45,689 nt of DNA from a virus. The stretch is taken from positions 1-45,689 of the IMG/VR virus record IMGVR_UViG_3300010885_049019. One strand, written 5' to 3'. Made by a program: the position numbers and the translations under genes. The notes under the pieces were generated by a model. It worked only from the letters and a program-made list of their open reading frames with translations. It was not told the origin of the DNA and ran no database searches. Positions 15,054 through 26,300 of the stretch are shown in pieces; within the stretch, counting starts at the first letter, position 1; each line of letters opens with the position of its first letter.

Positions 15054-15262
15054 TAAAAGGCAACTTTGTAATACTTAACGAGGGCAAGATTTTAAGCTTT
15101 CAAGATTATAACGATATTCCTTTAGTATTTGATAATCTTATCAGCTTTGAGCCAGTTACCCCAGAACCACCTCATACAGATATAGAGCATGGTCAAATGG
15201 AGCAATTTCAAACACTGTTTGAAGATCTTTTAAAAAGAGAAAGATATGCCGGCGGCAACTAG
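15050..15262 (+). CDS. small hypothetical baseplate-cluster protein, 70 aa
   Basis: A small gene joined by overlap at both ends: ATGA with gp5, and 17 bases with the PAAR gene. The product has a short beta-like N-terminal half (GNFVILNEGKILSFQDYND) and an acidic, proline-containing C-terminal half ending in a helix (QMEQFQTLFEDLLKRERYAGG). It has no membrane segment or recognised motif. Being locked between spike and spike-tip genes suggests a structural or assembly role in the central spike. Function is unknown. Confidence 0.68.
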   Translation: MIKGNFVILNEGKILSFQDYNDIPLVFDNLISFEPVTPEPPHTDIEHGQMEQFQTLFEDLLKRERYAGGN

Positions 15263-15539
15263 AATAGGCGATGCTGACGTTCCTCATTGCTCTGGTATGA
15301 CTAGAGCTCAAGGGTCACCTGACGTATATGTCAACGGCATTAAGTGGAGCCGCCAAGGCGACAATAATACCGTTCATAAGAAGCCAGGGGGCAGCTCATG
15401 CGGTTCTCATGCTGCACCTATTACTACAGGATCAAAATCAGTATTTGTGAATGGAAAGGGAGCAGGGCGTGTAGGTGACGCTATTACTAGCTGCACTAAG
15501 GTAGCAGCTGGTTCACCTAACGTGTTTGCAGGTGGTTAA
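15246..15539 (+). CDS. PAAR-motif spike tip protein
   Basis: A 97-residue PAAR-repeat protein that would sharpen the tip of the gp5 spike. The family features are GDADVPHCSG near the N-terminus, GSPDVYVNGIKWSRQGD, HAAPITTGSKSVFVNGKGAG followed by RVGDA, and a closing AAGSPNVFAGG. Candidate metal ligands at the tip are H14, H44, H55 and C83 (PAAR tips use three His and one Cys). Size is that of single PAAR-domain proteins. It is encoded between gp5 and gp25, the expected neighbours, and abuts gp25. Confidence 0.88.
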   Translation: MPAATRIGDADVPHCSGMTRAQGSPDVYVNGIKWSRQGDNNTVHKKPGGSSCGSHAAPITTGSKSVFVNGKGAGRVGDAITSCTKVAAGSPNVFAGG

Positions 15540-15965
15540 ATGGCAGTAGTTAAGCGTTATACTCTCAAAGAAACCCAAAAGCAGAATATTTACTATTCTG
15601 ACTTGCAAACTAATCTTGCTATTCATCCTAATAAGAAGGATCTTACTAGAACCTTTAATGATGATGCTGTAAAGAGAAGTATACGAAATATATTGCTTAC
15701 CAATAGAGGCGAGAAGCTAATGAACCCTCAATTTGGTAGTGACATAAGATCGTTATTATTTGAAAACATGACCCCTGTTACGGAAAGTTTACTTAAGGAT
15801 TATGTTGCAAATGCTATTAGTAATTACGAGCCAAGAGCAAATGTTATTGCTATTAATGTTACTGCACTTTATGACTACGATGCTTATGCCATAACTGTTG
15901 TTTTTAGTGTAATAAATAAAAAGGAACCAATTACACTAGAGCTGCTTATTAACAGGATCCGTTAA
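15540..15965 (+). CDS. 25: gp25 baseplate wedge protein
   Basis: A 141-residue homologue of T4 gp25 (GPW_gp25 family), part of the wedge core with gp6 and gp53 that starts sheath assembly. The family core is KRSIRNILLTNRGEKLMNPQ followed by FGSDIRSLLFENMTP, with a C-terminal beta strand pair ending in PITLELLINRIR. Length is close to T4 gp25 (132 aa). The start codon directly follows the PAAR stop and the stop overlaps the gp6 start by one base. Confidence 0.93.
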   Translation: MAVVKRYTLKETQKQNIYYSDLQTNLAIHPNKKDLTRTFNDDAVKRSIRNILLTNRGEKLMNPQFGSDIRSLLFENMTPVTESLLKDYVANAISNYEPRANVIAINVTALYDYDAYAITVVFSVINKKEPITLELLINRIR

Positions 15966-17770
15966 TGTCAAATACAAGTATTAATCTAGTAGGTCTAGAT
16001 TTTGAGACTATCAAAGGTAATTTAATAGATTATCTTAAAAGATCAGATTCACCCTTTAAAGATGTTAACTTTGAAGGCTCGAATATCTCTCAGCTCTTAG
16101 ATGTACTTTCATACAACACATACTTAAATTCCTACTATCTTAACATGGTAGGCAGTGAGATGTTTTTGGATTCAGCTCAGCTTAGAGAGAGCATCGTATC
16201 TCACGCTAAAGAGCTAAACTATGTTCCTCGATCATTTACATCATCCTCTGCACACGTATCTTTCAACATCTTTCCATCTACACCACTCAATTCTATCTTA
16301 GTACCTAAGGGTACCACATTTACTACTAAACTAGGTAGTAACAGCTATACCTTTAGTACAGAAGAGAATTTAATTTTTAATTCGAGCTCAAACGGTGTTA
16401 TTGTTATAGATGATTTAGAAATTTTTGAAGGTAATTACCTTACAGATACCTTTGTTTTTGATTCCACAAACACCGCTCAACGTTTTGTGCTGTCTAACCC
16501 TACTGTTGACACCAGAAGTATTAGTGTATTAGTTCTGGAAAATAGCGGCGCTAACACCTACACATATAACAGAGCAACGTCATTCTTAGGGGTAAATGCT
16601 AATACTAATTGTTACTTCTTACAAGCAGCCGAAAATTTTCAGTATGAGATATTGTTTGGAGATAACATAATTGGTAGAAAGCCACTTAACGGGGCAACAG
16701 TTCTAGTTGAATATCGAGTATGTAATGGTGAATTGCCGAACGGCTCATCAGCGTTTTTCTTAGACGGACCAATTCAGTCTCAGACTAATGTGAGCCCTAT
16801 TGCAGTTATATCAGCTGCATCAGGCGGAAGCATAAACGAATCGGATGATTCTATTAAGCATAATGCACCTCGTGCATATCAAAATCAAGAACGTGCAGTA
16901 ACTACTAGCGACTACGAGAATCTACTACTACAAAACTTTCCTGAAATACAAGCCATTTCAGCTTATGGCGGTGACACAGTCTCCCCACCTCAATATGGCA
17001 AGGTCTTTATTTCTGTAGATGTTGTAGGCTCAGAAGGTACTCCAGAATTAACCAAGAGAAAATTCTACAACTTTATAAAGTCTAGATCGCCTCTTTCGAT
17101 TGACCCGGTTATAGTAGAGCCTGAATTTTTATATGTAGAAGTTGCGTCCAACGTTCAATACAATATTAATATTACATCTTTAAAAGATAACGATATAAAG
17201 TCCTTGGTTGCCTTGAGCATTAGTAACTACAATCAATCATTCTTGCAGAACTTTAAGAGCACTTTAAGATTTAGTAAATTTTTAAAGATTATTGATGATA
17301 CACATCCAAGCATTTTAAGTAATGAAACTACAGTAGTGCCATTCAAGTCTTTACAGCCTACACGTGGAGCTGAATATACAACAACTATATCTTTCGGGTA
17401 TGCAATTACTAATAATGTAATACAGGACATACCAAGCACCACTACACACCCATCCAATGCAGTGCATAATATTAGATCTAGCGTTTTTAGAAAAAATAAT
17501 GCTGACTATTTCTTAGAAGATGATGGGCAAGGCAATCTGCATACAATTACTCTGCAAGGTAGTGATCATAAAAAGATTGCTAAGATAGGTACAATTAATT
17601 ATACTAGCGGTACTGTAAATATTTCTAATCTTATAATTGATGATTATACAGGGTCAGAAATTAAACTATACGCAACACCAGTACATAAAGATATTAATTC
17701 AGACAAAAATGTTATACTTCTAATTAGAGATGAAGATGTAACTGTATCCGTTAGCCCGGTAAGAATCTAA
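15965..17770 (+). CDS. 6: gp6 baseplate wedge protein
   Basis: A 601-residue homologue of T4 gp6 (660 aa), the ring-forming wedge protein with a Baseplate_J-like core. N-terminal SPFKDVNFEGSNISQLLDVL then SYNTYLNSYYLNMVGSEMFL are highly characteristic. They are followed by LRESIVSHAKELNYVPRS and the central NQERAVTTSDYENLLLQNFP. The last 130 residues are beta-rich. It lies between gp25 and the gp7-like gene with one-base overlaps on both sides, as in the T4-like wedge operon. Confidence 0.92.
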   Translation: MSNTSINLVGLDFETIKGNLIDYLKRSDSPFKDVNFEGSNISQLLDVLSYNTYLNSYYLNMVGSEMFLDSAQLRESIVSHAKELNYVPRSFTSSSAHVSFNIFPSTPLNSILVPKGTTFTTKLGSNSYTFSTEENLIFNSSSNGVIVIDDLEIFEGNYLTDTFVFDSTNTAQRFVLSNPTVDTRSISVLVLENSGANTYTYNRATSFLGVNANTNCYFLQAAENFQYEILFGDNIIGRKPLNGATVLVEYRVCNGELPNGSSAFFLDGPIQSQTNVSPIAVISAASGGSINESDDSIKHNAPRAYQNQERAVTTSDYENLLLQNFPEIQAISAYGGDTVSPPQYGKVFISVDVVGSEGTPELTKRKFYNFIKSRSPLSIDPVIVEPEFLYVEVASNVQYNINITSLKDNDIKSLVALSISNYNQSFLQNFKSTLRFSKFLKIIDDTHPSILSNETTVVPFKSLQPTRGAEYTTTISFGYAITNNVIQDIPSTTTHPSNAVHNIRSSVFRKNNADYFLEDDGQGNLHTITLQGSDHKKIAKIGTINYTSGTVNISNLIIDDYTGSEIKLYATPVHKDINSDKNVILLIRDEDVTVSVSPVRI

Positions 17771-20700
17771 TGTATAATGTAGAACAAAGTATTTCTAATT
17801 TTGTAGAAAGCCAGTTCCCTGACTTTTATAAAGAAGAAGGACCGCTATTCGTTCTATTCGCTAAAGAATATTATAGGTGGCTAGAACAAAATTATGTTTA
17901 TATTAGATTATCTAATCCAGAGAATTTTAATATAGGTGATAATGTATATCAATCGCCTGCATCTGGTGTTATAGAGAGTATAGATTCTAGTAATATACTA
18001 GTAAGAGTAACAAGCGACGGGTTTAGATGTACTAGTCAGTGTCTTAATAGCATCGAGCTCATTACTAGCGATGGCGGGGGCAGCTCTTACATTAGAGAAA
18101 TTACTAGCACGAATCCAATCTACAATGCAAGAAAACTATTTTCTTATAGAGATGTGGATTCAACCACAGAGCGTTTTTTAGTTTATTTTAAAGAAAAGTA
18201 CCTAAAGGGTATTCAATTTGATACCTTCACGGCTAAAAAGACTTTAATAAAAGCTGCACAAGATTTGTATAGCTCAAAAGGTACGGAAAGATCTATAGAT
18301 CTGTTATTTAAACTAGTGTTTGGAGTAGGAGCTACCACATATTATCCGGGAGACGATATACTTAAGCCCTCGTCTGGTAGATGGGTAATTCCTAATTACT
18401 TAGAGATAACTGAATCCCCTAGAACTATTAATTTTATTGGTAGAGAAATTATAGGGTCGGTTTCTGGTGCTAGAGGATATTGTGAATATATCGTTAAGAG
18501 AAATATCAAAGGTAAGATAATAGATGTTCTTTACTTAAGTAATGTAAGAGGATCATTTGTTACCGGCGACTCTATAATTGAATTTGTAGATCAAGTGCTC
18601 AAAGATGCACCTATAGTTGTAGGTTCACTTACAACTGTTGATATTACAACAGGTGGTGCAGGGTTTGCAGTGGGGGAACAGGTAGAGATTGTATCGAGCA
18701 AAGGCGTTGAAGGAAAGGCTATTGTAACTGGTATAGAAACTCAAACCGGTTTAGTAAAATTTACTCTTGTAGACGGAGGATGGGGATACAGTAATAATTC
18801 CCTTATTGTAGCCCGCAAGATGTTAAAAGTTCTTAACAGAACCAATTCAAATACAAGTATAACTGATTTTCAAAGGTTTGAAAAAGTAAAGCAGGATTTA
18901 TGGAATATTACGTTAAATAATTTAACTGGTAATAGTACTACCTTATCGGTAAGTGATGTGATTGGAGGTATAGCTATAAATCAAGCCAACGCTACAGCAT
19001 TAATATGCGATATAGTAACAGTGCCTGCCAATAACATAGGCACTTTCTTAGTAAGTAAAGTGTCGGGCAATATAAACGCTAATAACTTTATAAGACTAGC
19101 CAACATTTCTTTTATAACTGCTATAAGTAATACTTCGTCAACTGCTGAATTCACAGTAGGCGACGTTATGCAGCAATCTAATGGCAGCGCAAACGTTACT
19201 ACAGGTGTAATAAGTCAAATAACTAGTACTAAAACTCTTACAGTTAATACTTCTTCTATTACCAGTAACGGTATTCATGTCGGTTGGTATGCTAAGCAAG
19301 CCACCACAAACGCTGCTGGGCTAGTAATGGCCCTGCCGTGGAGTTCTTTAGGCAGCTACAATACAGTACCAAAAGCTGTGTTGTCGGGTACAACAGGCAC
19401 ATTTAACACAGTTAATAAAATCTCGCTTTATAGTGATGCTGCATACACCAATTTGCAATGCGAGTTTTATACTACAGGCATAGCAAACACAAACACATAT
19501 AAACTAATATCAGTAAATGGTGCACGGTTTTACCCTGGAAATACCATTTATGGAACAGTATCACCCGAAATAAGTACTATTTTAGTTGCATCAGACGCTG
19601 GAGGTATTCTTTCTAGCTACACCGATGTGTCAGCAACTGCTAATGTTATTTCAGTAGGCTCTGAATTTATTGGGTTAATTAATGTAGTTAATGCTTTTGA
19701 TGATACACCCAATAATAGAATATTGGGGCTTACTTCTAACACATACGGCGAAATAACTCTTCTTTCAACTGGACAGGGTGCAAATGCAAGTATAGGTTCA
19801 CTAGTTGATACTGAAACAGTTAGAATATGCTTAGATTTTCTAACCGCTAATAATGACGGCAGTGTATCTGATTCTATAGAATTCCCTAGCATGACATTAA
19901 ACGGAGTTAATTCAACCTATGGCTATATCAGTTCATTAACTATAGATAATCCTGGCTCAGGTTACAATAATACTAATATAGTTGTATTCAGCGGAGGAAA
20001 TTCAGGTATAGGTTCTTTTGGTGCCGCTAATGCTACTATTAATACTGATAGTACAGGCAGGATAATAAAATTAAATCTTTCTGCTAACGTTGGTAGTAAA
20101 TATGTAACTACGCCCACTGTGTCTGTGGTTAATAGTACTGGTGGCTCAACCGGTGTTGGAACTAACGCGTCTATTATCCCAGCATTCCCTTTAGGGTTCT
20201 TTAAGTTGCCAGCAGGGGACATGAATGTGCCTATGCTACAGCTACTAAGATTTAATAACCGGGTTATAGGGGAAATTGCATCTCTATCAAATATCAACCC
20301 AGGGGAAAATTATAATATTGCACCCTCTGTTATTGGTTATGAATATGGAATTGCTGAACTAGATACTAAGGATTACATCATAGCAATTAGCAACTTGAAC
20401 GGCCCTCCTTTTGTAGTTAATGAAACAATCACGCAAACATCGCAAGTACCATCGACCATACTATCTTGCAATGCTCTATCCGGAAACACAACACTAGAAG
20501 TTAATCACTTACTTACACAGAGTAATGGTACTGCTATTATAGCATCTGGGGAGGTTTATAGTTATTCAACTAATGCAACTTCAAATTCAGTTACTATAAC
20601 TGTAGTTAACTTAGACGGGACATTTAATACTAGCTATAACATCACAGATACTCAAACAGGAGGAGTCTTTAAATTTAATACTAAGACAACCTCTACTTTA

Positions 20701-21279
20701 GGACAGATAGCAAAGGGAAAAATAAAAACTTCCAACTCTACTGTCATAACTGTAAGCCGTAGATCCTTGTTTAATAATTTTGTTCCTAGTGCTTCTAACA
20801 ATCTGATAGGACAGGTTACTTTATCTAACTGTTCCATTGTAAGTGTAACTCCAGACACACTTTCAACTGCTGCAGGAGATAATGCAGTAGTTACATCAAA
20901 CGTTGTGTATCAAGCAGGCTCATTGACTAGCATACAGGTAATAGACTCAGGTTTTGGGTATGAGCAGGATGAAGGGGTTTCTATGACTTCTGCTGCTGGG
21001 GAAATTGCTACCGGTAAGAGCAATGTCACTAGATACGGTATAGGTTCCGGATATTATGCATCTAAGGATGGATTTTTAAGCGATGTCAAAAAGATTCATG
21101 ACGGCGAATACTATCAAGAATATTCCTATGAAGTACAGAGCCCTATCCCGCTAGATAAGTATACTAACATCCTTAGAGAAATTCTGCATGTTGCGGGTAC
21201 TAAGCTTTTTGGTAAAGTAAAACTTAGCAGCACTGTTAACAATAATATTATATCAACTTCAAGCATAACCATATTATAA
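17770..21279 (+). CDS. large baseplate wedge protein (gp7-like)
   Basis: A 1169-residue structural protein between gp6 and gp8, where T4 has gp7 (1032 aa). The N-terminal region VESQFPDFYKEEGPLFVLFA then KEYYRWLEQNY and the C-terminal GEYYQEYSYEVQSPIPLDKY then REILHVAGTKLFGKVKL are the conserved ends. The middle (about 230-1090) is a beta-rich array including [D/N]xGxGY motifs (GWGYSNNS, GSGYNNTN, GFGYEQDE). Several copies of a module resembling VGDVMQQSNGSANVTTG occur; the same module is inserted in gp53. It probably forms the outer arm of the wedge. Assignment to gp7 is from order and size rather than clear similarity. Confidence 0.6.
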   Translation: MYNVEQSISNFVESQFPDFYKEEGPLFVLFAKEYYRWLEQNYVYIRLSNPENFNIGDNVYQSPASGVIESIDSSNILVRVTSDGFRCTSQCLNSIELITSDGGGSSYIREITSTNPIYNARKLFSYRDVDSTTERFLVYFKEKYLKGIQFDTFTAKKTLIKAAQDLYSSKGTERSIDLLFKLVFGVGATTYYPGDDILKPSSGRWVIPNYLEITESPRTINFIGREIIGSVSGARGYCEYIVKRNIKGKIIDVLYLSNVRGSFVTGDSIIEFVDQVLKDAPIVVGSLTTVDITTGGAGFAVGEQVEIVSSKGVEGKAIVTGIETQTGLVKFTLVDGGWGYSNNSLIVARKMLKVLNRTNSNTSITDFQRFEKVKQDLWNITLNNLTGNSTTLSVSDVIGGIAINQANATALICDIVTVPANNIGTFLVSKVSGNINANNFIRLANISFITAISNTSSTAEFTVGDVMQQSNGSANVTTGVISQITSTKTLTVNTSSITSNGIHVGWYAKQATTNAAGLVMALPWSSLGSYNTVPKAVLSGTTGTFNTVNKISLYSDAAYTNLQCEFYTTGIANTNTYKLISVNGARFYPGNTIYGTVSPEISTILVASDAGGILSSYTDVSATANVISVGSEFIGLINVVNAFDDTPNNRILGLTSNTYGEITLLSTGQGANASIGSLVDTETVRICLDFLTANNDGSVSDSIEFPSMTLNGVNSTYGYISSLTIDNPGSGYNNTNIVVFSGGNSGIGSFGAANATINTDSTGRIIKLNLSANVGSKYVTTPTVSVVNSTGGSTGVGTNASIIPAFPLGFFKLPAGDMNVPMLQLLRFNNRVIGEIASLSNINPGENYNIAPSVIGYEYGIAELDTKDYIIAISNLNGPPFVVNETITQTSQVPSTILSCNALSGNTTLEVNHLLTQSNGTAIIASGEVYSYSTNATSNSVTITVVNLDGTFNTSYNITDTQTGGVFKFNTKTTSTLGQIAKGKIKTSNSTVITVSRRSLFNNFVPSASNNLIGQVTLSNCSIVSVTPDTLSTAAGDNAVVTSNVVYQAGSLTSIQVIDSGFGYEQDEGVSMTSAAGEIATGKSNVTRYGIGSGYYASKDGFLSDVKKIHDGEYYQEYSYEVQSPIPLDKYTNILREILHVAGTKLFGKVKLSSTVNNNIISTSSITIL

Positions 21280-23294
21280 TGTCAAGATTAGTAACTAGTT
21301 ATTTTAAAAATCATATCGCAGCTCAGATATCAGAATCTTTTATCGAGCCTGCTAATAACGTATATTATATGTTGGCTTCTAGACATATGCCTTATCCTCA
21401 AGGCGATGATAATATATTAGCTGCGAATAATAGCACCGCAGCAGTCTTTATAGAGCCTTACGAGCAAGGAATATTCGCTAAAAAAATTCAAGCTACTGAT
21501 ACTGCGCGCATGGCTAGTAGATACGACTGGGTATCTAATACAATATACGAAAGCTATGATAGCGACGCTGACTTAACCAACAAACAATTTTATGTAAGTA
21601 CTACTGATGGGTCAACTTATTTCATATACAAATGCTTAGATAATAACGGTAATACCGCATCAACATATAGCCCAGCAGATACAGTAGAAAGTGCTTGTAG
21701 CTTTTCTACTAGTGACGGATATGTTTGGAAGCTTATGTATAAAATGGCAAACAATGATTTCCTAAAGTTTGCTTCAGATGATTATATGCCAGTAGTTACT
21801 AGTGCCAACGTTGCAGGAAATACAGTAGCAGGTGCCATTGACGTTATTAGAGTTACTAACCCTGGATCGGCCTATATTTCTACATTTACTGGTACGTTTA
21901 ACTCTGATGATTTAAGAGATTCAATTCCTACGATTATAGGGAGCAGTACTACCTATAGACTTGCTAATACCGCGTCTGCTAATGCAAACTTCTATATTAA
22001 TAGTGCAATGTATATTACCGGCGGCACCGGTATGGGCGGACTAAGAAAAATAACTGAATATGATCATGTTAAGAAAGTAGTAGTGGTAGAAACTCCTTTT
22101 AGCACCCAACCTTCCGCAGGATCCACATATTTAATTGCCCCTAATGTAGTTGTAGCTGGTGATGGTACTACAAATGTTACAGGGTATGCTACAGTTTCTT
22201 CTAACGCTACTGTAAATAATTTTATTAGCAAGATTAATTTAGTAGAAAGAGGCGCCGGGTTTACATATGGTACGGCAGAGGTTCAAGGCAATACGGGTGG
22301 GGTGTCTAATAGCGCCGTATTAAAGGTCATTATACCACCACAGGGCGGTCATGGGGCGGATGCAGAGAATGAGCTTGGTGCAACTAATTTTGGTATAGGA
22401 ATTGAGTTTACGGGAGATGAAAACGGTTATGTCACAACTCAAAATGATTATAGATCCATCTACATTCTTAAAGACCCATTGCTTAACAATGTAACCCTAG
22501 AGCTTGCTAACAGTGTAGGTACGTTCTTGGGCACAGAAGAAATAGTACAATTAAACTACAAGACCCTTGCTGGTATTGCCGTGGTAAATACGACTAATAG
22601 TATTATTTCAGGTATTTCTACAGAATTTAATAGCGCGTTAAAGATAGGTGATGAGGTTATAATATACGACACAGTTAACAATACAAGATGTTTGAGAACT
22701 GTAGCGTCTATTGCTAATTCAACATCCGTTACCTTAAGTAGCGCTCCTACATTTAACTCTACTATTGCAAGCGTACAATTCATAGAGCGGATTAGTACAG
22801 GTACTAGAGCAGGTGGCTCATTGCCCTACCTAAATATGAATAGTGTTGAGCCTAAATTTCAGATCGGTAAGAATGTAATAGGAGTAGTATCAGGTGCATG
22901 GGGTAATGTTTCAGCAATAACTATTAACGATGTGGATTATAATAATTTTAATACACTAGATAATAGAACTCGCGTACCTTATGATAGTATAGTAGGAACA
23001 TTAAATGAAGATGCTGAGGTTTATCAAGTTGATCTCTCAGTTGCTAATGCCTACGTACATTCTACTAACAATACTTACCTGTTCTTGACTAATGAAAGAG
23101 GGGTTATAAATCCTGATTTGGTAGATACAGTTAAGGTAGTAGATAGTAATACAACAATTATACCCGGAATAGGCACTAGATACTCACCAGATATTGTTAA
23201 AGGTAGCGGCAATATATTATACGTTGAGAACCTAGACCCTATTGCAAGAAATGACGAACAGTCCGAAGCAGTCAGAGTTATATTGAATTTTTAA
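21279..23294 (+). CDS. 8: gp8 baseplate wedge protein
   Basis: A 671-residue homologue of T4 gp8 (334 aa). The N-terminal 200 residues carry the signature: FIEPANNVYYMLASRHMPYP, then NKQFYVSTTDGSTYFIYKCL, DNNGNTASTYSP and SFSTSDGYVWKLMYKM. T4 gp8 has the same 'YKCL-NNG-AST-DGY-WK-MY' run. The extra length is beta-rich sequence with a glycine-rich RGAGFTYGTAEVQGNTGG segment and modules like those of the gp7-like protein (FQIGKNVIGVVSGAWGNVSA). Part of the wedge operon; overlaps the preceding gene by one base. Confidence 0.87.
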   Translation: MSRLVTSYFKNHIAAQISESFIEPANNVYYMLASRHMPYPQGDDNILAANNSTAAVFIEPYEQGIFAKKIQATDTARMASRYDWVSNTIYESYDSDADLTNKQFYVSTTDGSTYFIYKCLDNNGNTASTYSPADTVESACSFSTSDGYVWKLMYKMANNDFLKFASDDYMPVVTSANVAGNTVAGAIDVIRVTNPGSAYISTFTGTFNSDDLRDSIPTIIGSSTTYRLANTASANANFYINSAMYITGGTGMGGLRKITEYDHVKKVVVVETPFSTQPSAGSTYLIAPNVVVAGDGTTNVTGYATVSSNATVNNFISKINLVERGAGFTYGTAEVQGNTGGVSNSAVLKVIIPPQGGHGADAENELGATNFGIGIEFTGDENGYVTTQNDYRSIYILKDPLLNNVTLELANSVGTFLGTEEIVQLNYKTLAGIAVVNTTNSIISGISTEFNSALKIGDEVIIYDTVNNTRCLRTVASIANSTSVTLSSAPTFNSTIASVQFIERISTGTRAGGSLPYLNMNSVEPKFQIGKNVIGVVSGAWGNVSAITINDVDYNNFNTLDNRTRVPYDSIVGTLNEDAEVYQVDLSVANAYVHSTNNTYLFLTNERGVINPDLVDTVKVVDSNTTIIPGIGTRYSPDIVKGSGNILYVENLDPIARNDEQSEAVRVILNF

Positions 23295-23303
23295 GAGGGA
23301 AGT

Positions 23304-26300
23304 ATGTCTATAGAGACTAATTTAAACGTTGCTCCTTATTTTGATGACTATACTGATAACAGTAACTACTACAAGATATTGTTTAGACCAGGTGTGTCAG
23401 TCCAGGCTCGCGAGCTCACTCAAATTCAGGACATACTACAAACCCAAGTAGAAAGATTCGGTAATCACGTTTTTAAAAGTGGCACCATAGTAAGTGGAGT
23501 TAACTTTCAGTTTTATCCAGCTTATAGTTATGTAAAGCTTCTGGATAATCAAGCAGATGGTCAACCTGCTATACCTACAGAATATGTAAACTACTATGCT
23601 AAGAACACAGCGAACGTTCAAGCAAAAATTATTAATGCTAAACAAGGCTTGCAATCTACAGACCCTGATACAAATTATTTGTATTTAAACTATATTAATT
23701 CAGGTGACTCAGCGTTAGAGACTAGTTTTGCCAATAGCAACGTACTAACAATTTTCAGCAAAAATTACGAAATATTTGACTTTAATGTCGTTAATGGTGG
23801 TACCTCATTCTCAAACTCTGATACAGTTCAGATTACTAGCGCTTTATTAGTAAGTAACAGCTCCATCAATTCCAGCGCCGGTATATCTCAGGTAAACGGT
23901 ACAACTGTAGCTAATGTATATGTTTATGAAGCTAATAATAATTTTAGTATTACTCTTGATAATGTAACATATAGTAGCAATGATGGATACACTCTTCTTA
24001 AAATTAAACCCCATACTAATGATCTAGCTAATAGTGCAGTAGGTGCAGAAAAGTGGACAATTACAAGTGAAGGCTTCGTAGTACAGGGATCAAATAGCGC
24101 ATATGTTGTCGGCCTAGTTGGTACAGGTGCGTCTGCAGTGCTCACTACTGACTCATCGGGTGTTGTTACAGATGTATCTCTAACAAATCCTGGAACTAAC
24201 TATATTGAAGCACCTTACGTTACAGTAAGAAGTAGCACTGGTACCTTTAACAACCTAGAAATTACACCTCAGATGTTTAAGGCGCAGGTGTTAGTTGCTG
24301 ATTCGTCTTATACTGGTGGCAATTCTACTCCAGTTGGTAACGCATATGCATTTGGGGTTACTGAGGGCATAATTTATCAGAAGGGTTTCTTCTTAGGCGT
24401 TAATTCACAAATCACGGTAGTTAATTCATATTCTACCAATGTTAATAGCGTGTCTGTTGGGTTTGTTACTCAAGAGGCTATAGTTAATACAAATGTGGAT
24501 TCCACCCTATTAGACAATGCTACAGGCACTCCAAACTTTGCCGCACCTGGTGCAAATAGATTAAAGTTTATTCCTACTCTATCTGTAGTAGATACTGCTA
24601 ATGCAGAATCAAATAATACATTCTTCCCGCTAGTAGAATTTAGAGAAGGTCAACCTTACAAGCAATACAAGAATACTCTCTATAATATTCTATCAAAAGA
24701 ATTTGAAAGAAGAACAACAGAAACTAGTGGCAACTTTGTAGTTGATCCTTTTATTGTTTCTACAAAAGATCAAACAACTTGGAGCAACTCTTACTTTAAT
24801 GCAGTATCTGATCCTGGTATTCTTTACATTGATGGTGTAAGAGTAGACACTCAACGTAATACATTTGTTCCAGTTAGACGATCTAACGACACTTATATAC
24901 TAGAAGATCAGATTACCAGTATTAATTATGGTAGCTATGTTCTAGTAAAAGAGCTAGCAGGGTTTGTAGACACCGACGCAGCACCTGAGGTTTCTATCTA
25001 CGGTGTTCCATATCAGTATTATACAAAAAACAAGAGTAGTATATCATTTACTGATACTGTGATAGGCACAGCTAAAGTTAGATCGATAGTATATGATTCG
25101 GGTACTCCTGGCACCTCATCTGCAAACTATAGAATGTACCTATTTGATGTGTCCATGAGACAAGGGTACAGCTTTAGTCAAGCTAGATCAGTTTATTATA
25201 ATGGAGTTAGTTACGATGGTGTAGCAGATCTAGTTTTAGAGAGAAATAACCTAAACAAAGAAATAGCAGTTCTTAAGGATCCAAAGAATAGCTCACTATT
25301 GTTTGATCTATCTGTAGAGGGTGTTAAGTCAGTAAATTCGGTCACATATGGATATAGATCTGCTGTATCATCTGCTAATATTAGCTCTAACGGCGTTGCA
25401 TCACTCACCATAAGCGATCAGTTCATCTACGGCAATAACGCTACTCTCAGCGCAAATCAACGCAAGGAAGTAATCCTTGTACCTCTTGCCAATGCAATTT
25501 CTACTAATACTGCAACAGCAGAGTTGACTAGAAATAATAAGTTTGTAATTGGTGATTTACTAGACACATACTTTAAACCCGGTGACAGTGTTTATCTAGA
25601 AAATTCGGCTAATGATAGTATCTACTTGTACAGCTCGGTTGCATCGGTTTCTAATAATACCTACATGGTGCTTAATGATGCATGGCCGTTTAATTCCAAT
25701 ACATCTATTAATGTAAGCAGATATTTGCCTGGCAACGTCCCAGTTCCTCTAGACGATACGCGTGTAAGCGTAAACACAAACAGCACGGGTACTACTCTTT
25801 ACGTTAATCTTAACGGGGTATCTCCTAACACATTCAGTCTCTCTTCATCTGTACCAGCGGCTATCACATACAATGCTATCAAGACCAACTTTCAAAAGCT
25901 AGCCAAGCTTGTAAGTAGAAATAACTATGTTAAGATTTGCTTAGCAAATAACGTTGCAACAACTAAGGGACCATGGTGTTTAGGTATACCGGACGCTTTT
26001 AGATTAAACAGAGTCTTTATTGCAAATTCAAGCACCGTTAATACTAACAGTACCGTGATTACAGATAACTTCTATATTGACAATGGTCAAACATCAGACT
26101 ACTACGGTCACGCCCATCTAGCTAAGAGAAATTCTATAGCTCGTAATCTCAGCGAAGATCAATGGCTGCTAGTAGAGTTTGATGCATTCTATCTAGGAAC
26201 ACCATCAGCTGCTGGCTTCTTTAGCGTGTTAAGCTACCCATTAAACTCTAATAATAGCACACGCACCGCAATGGGTAACACATCTATCAACATAGTTGAA

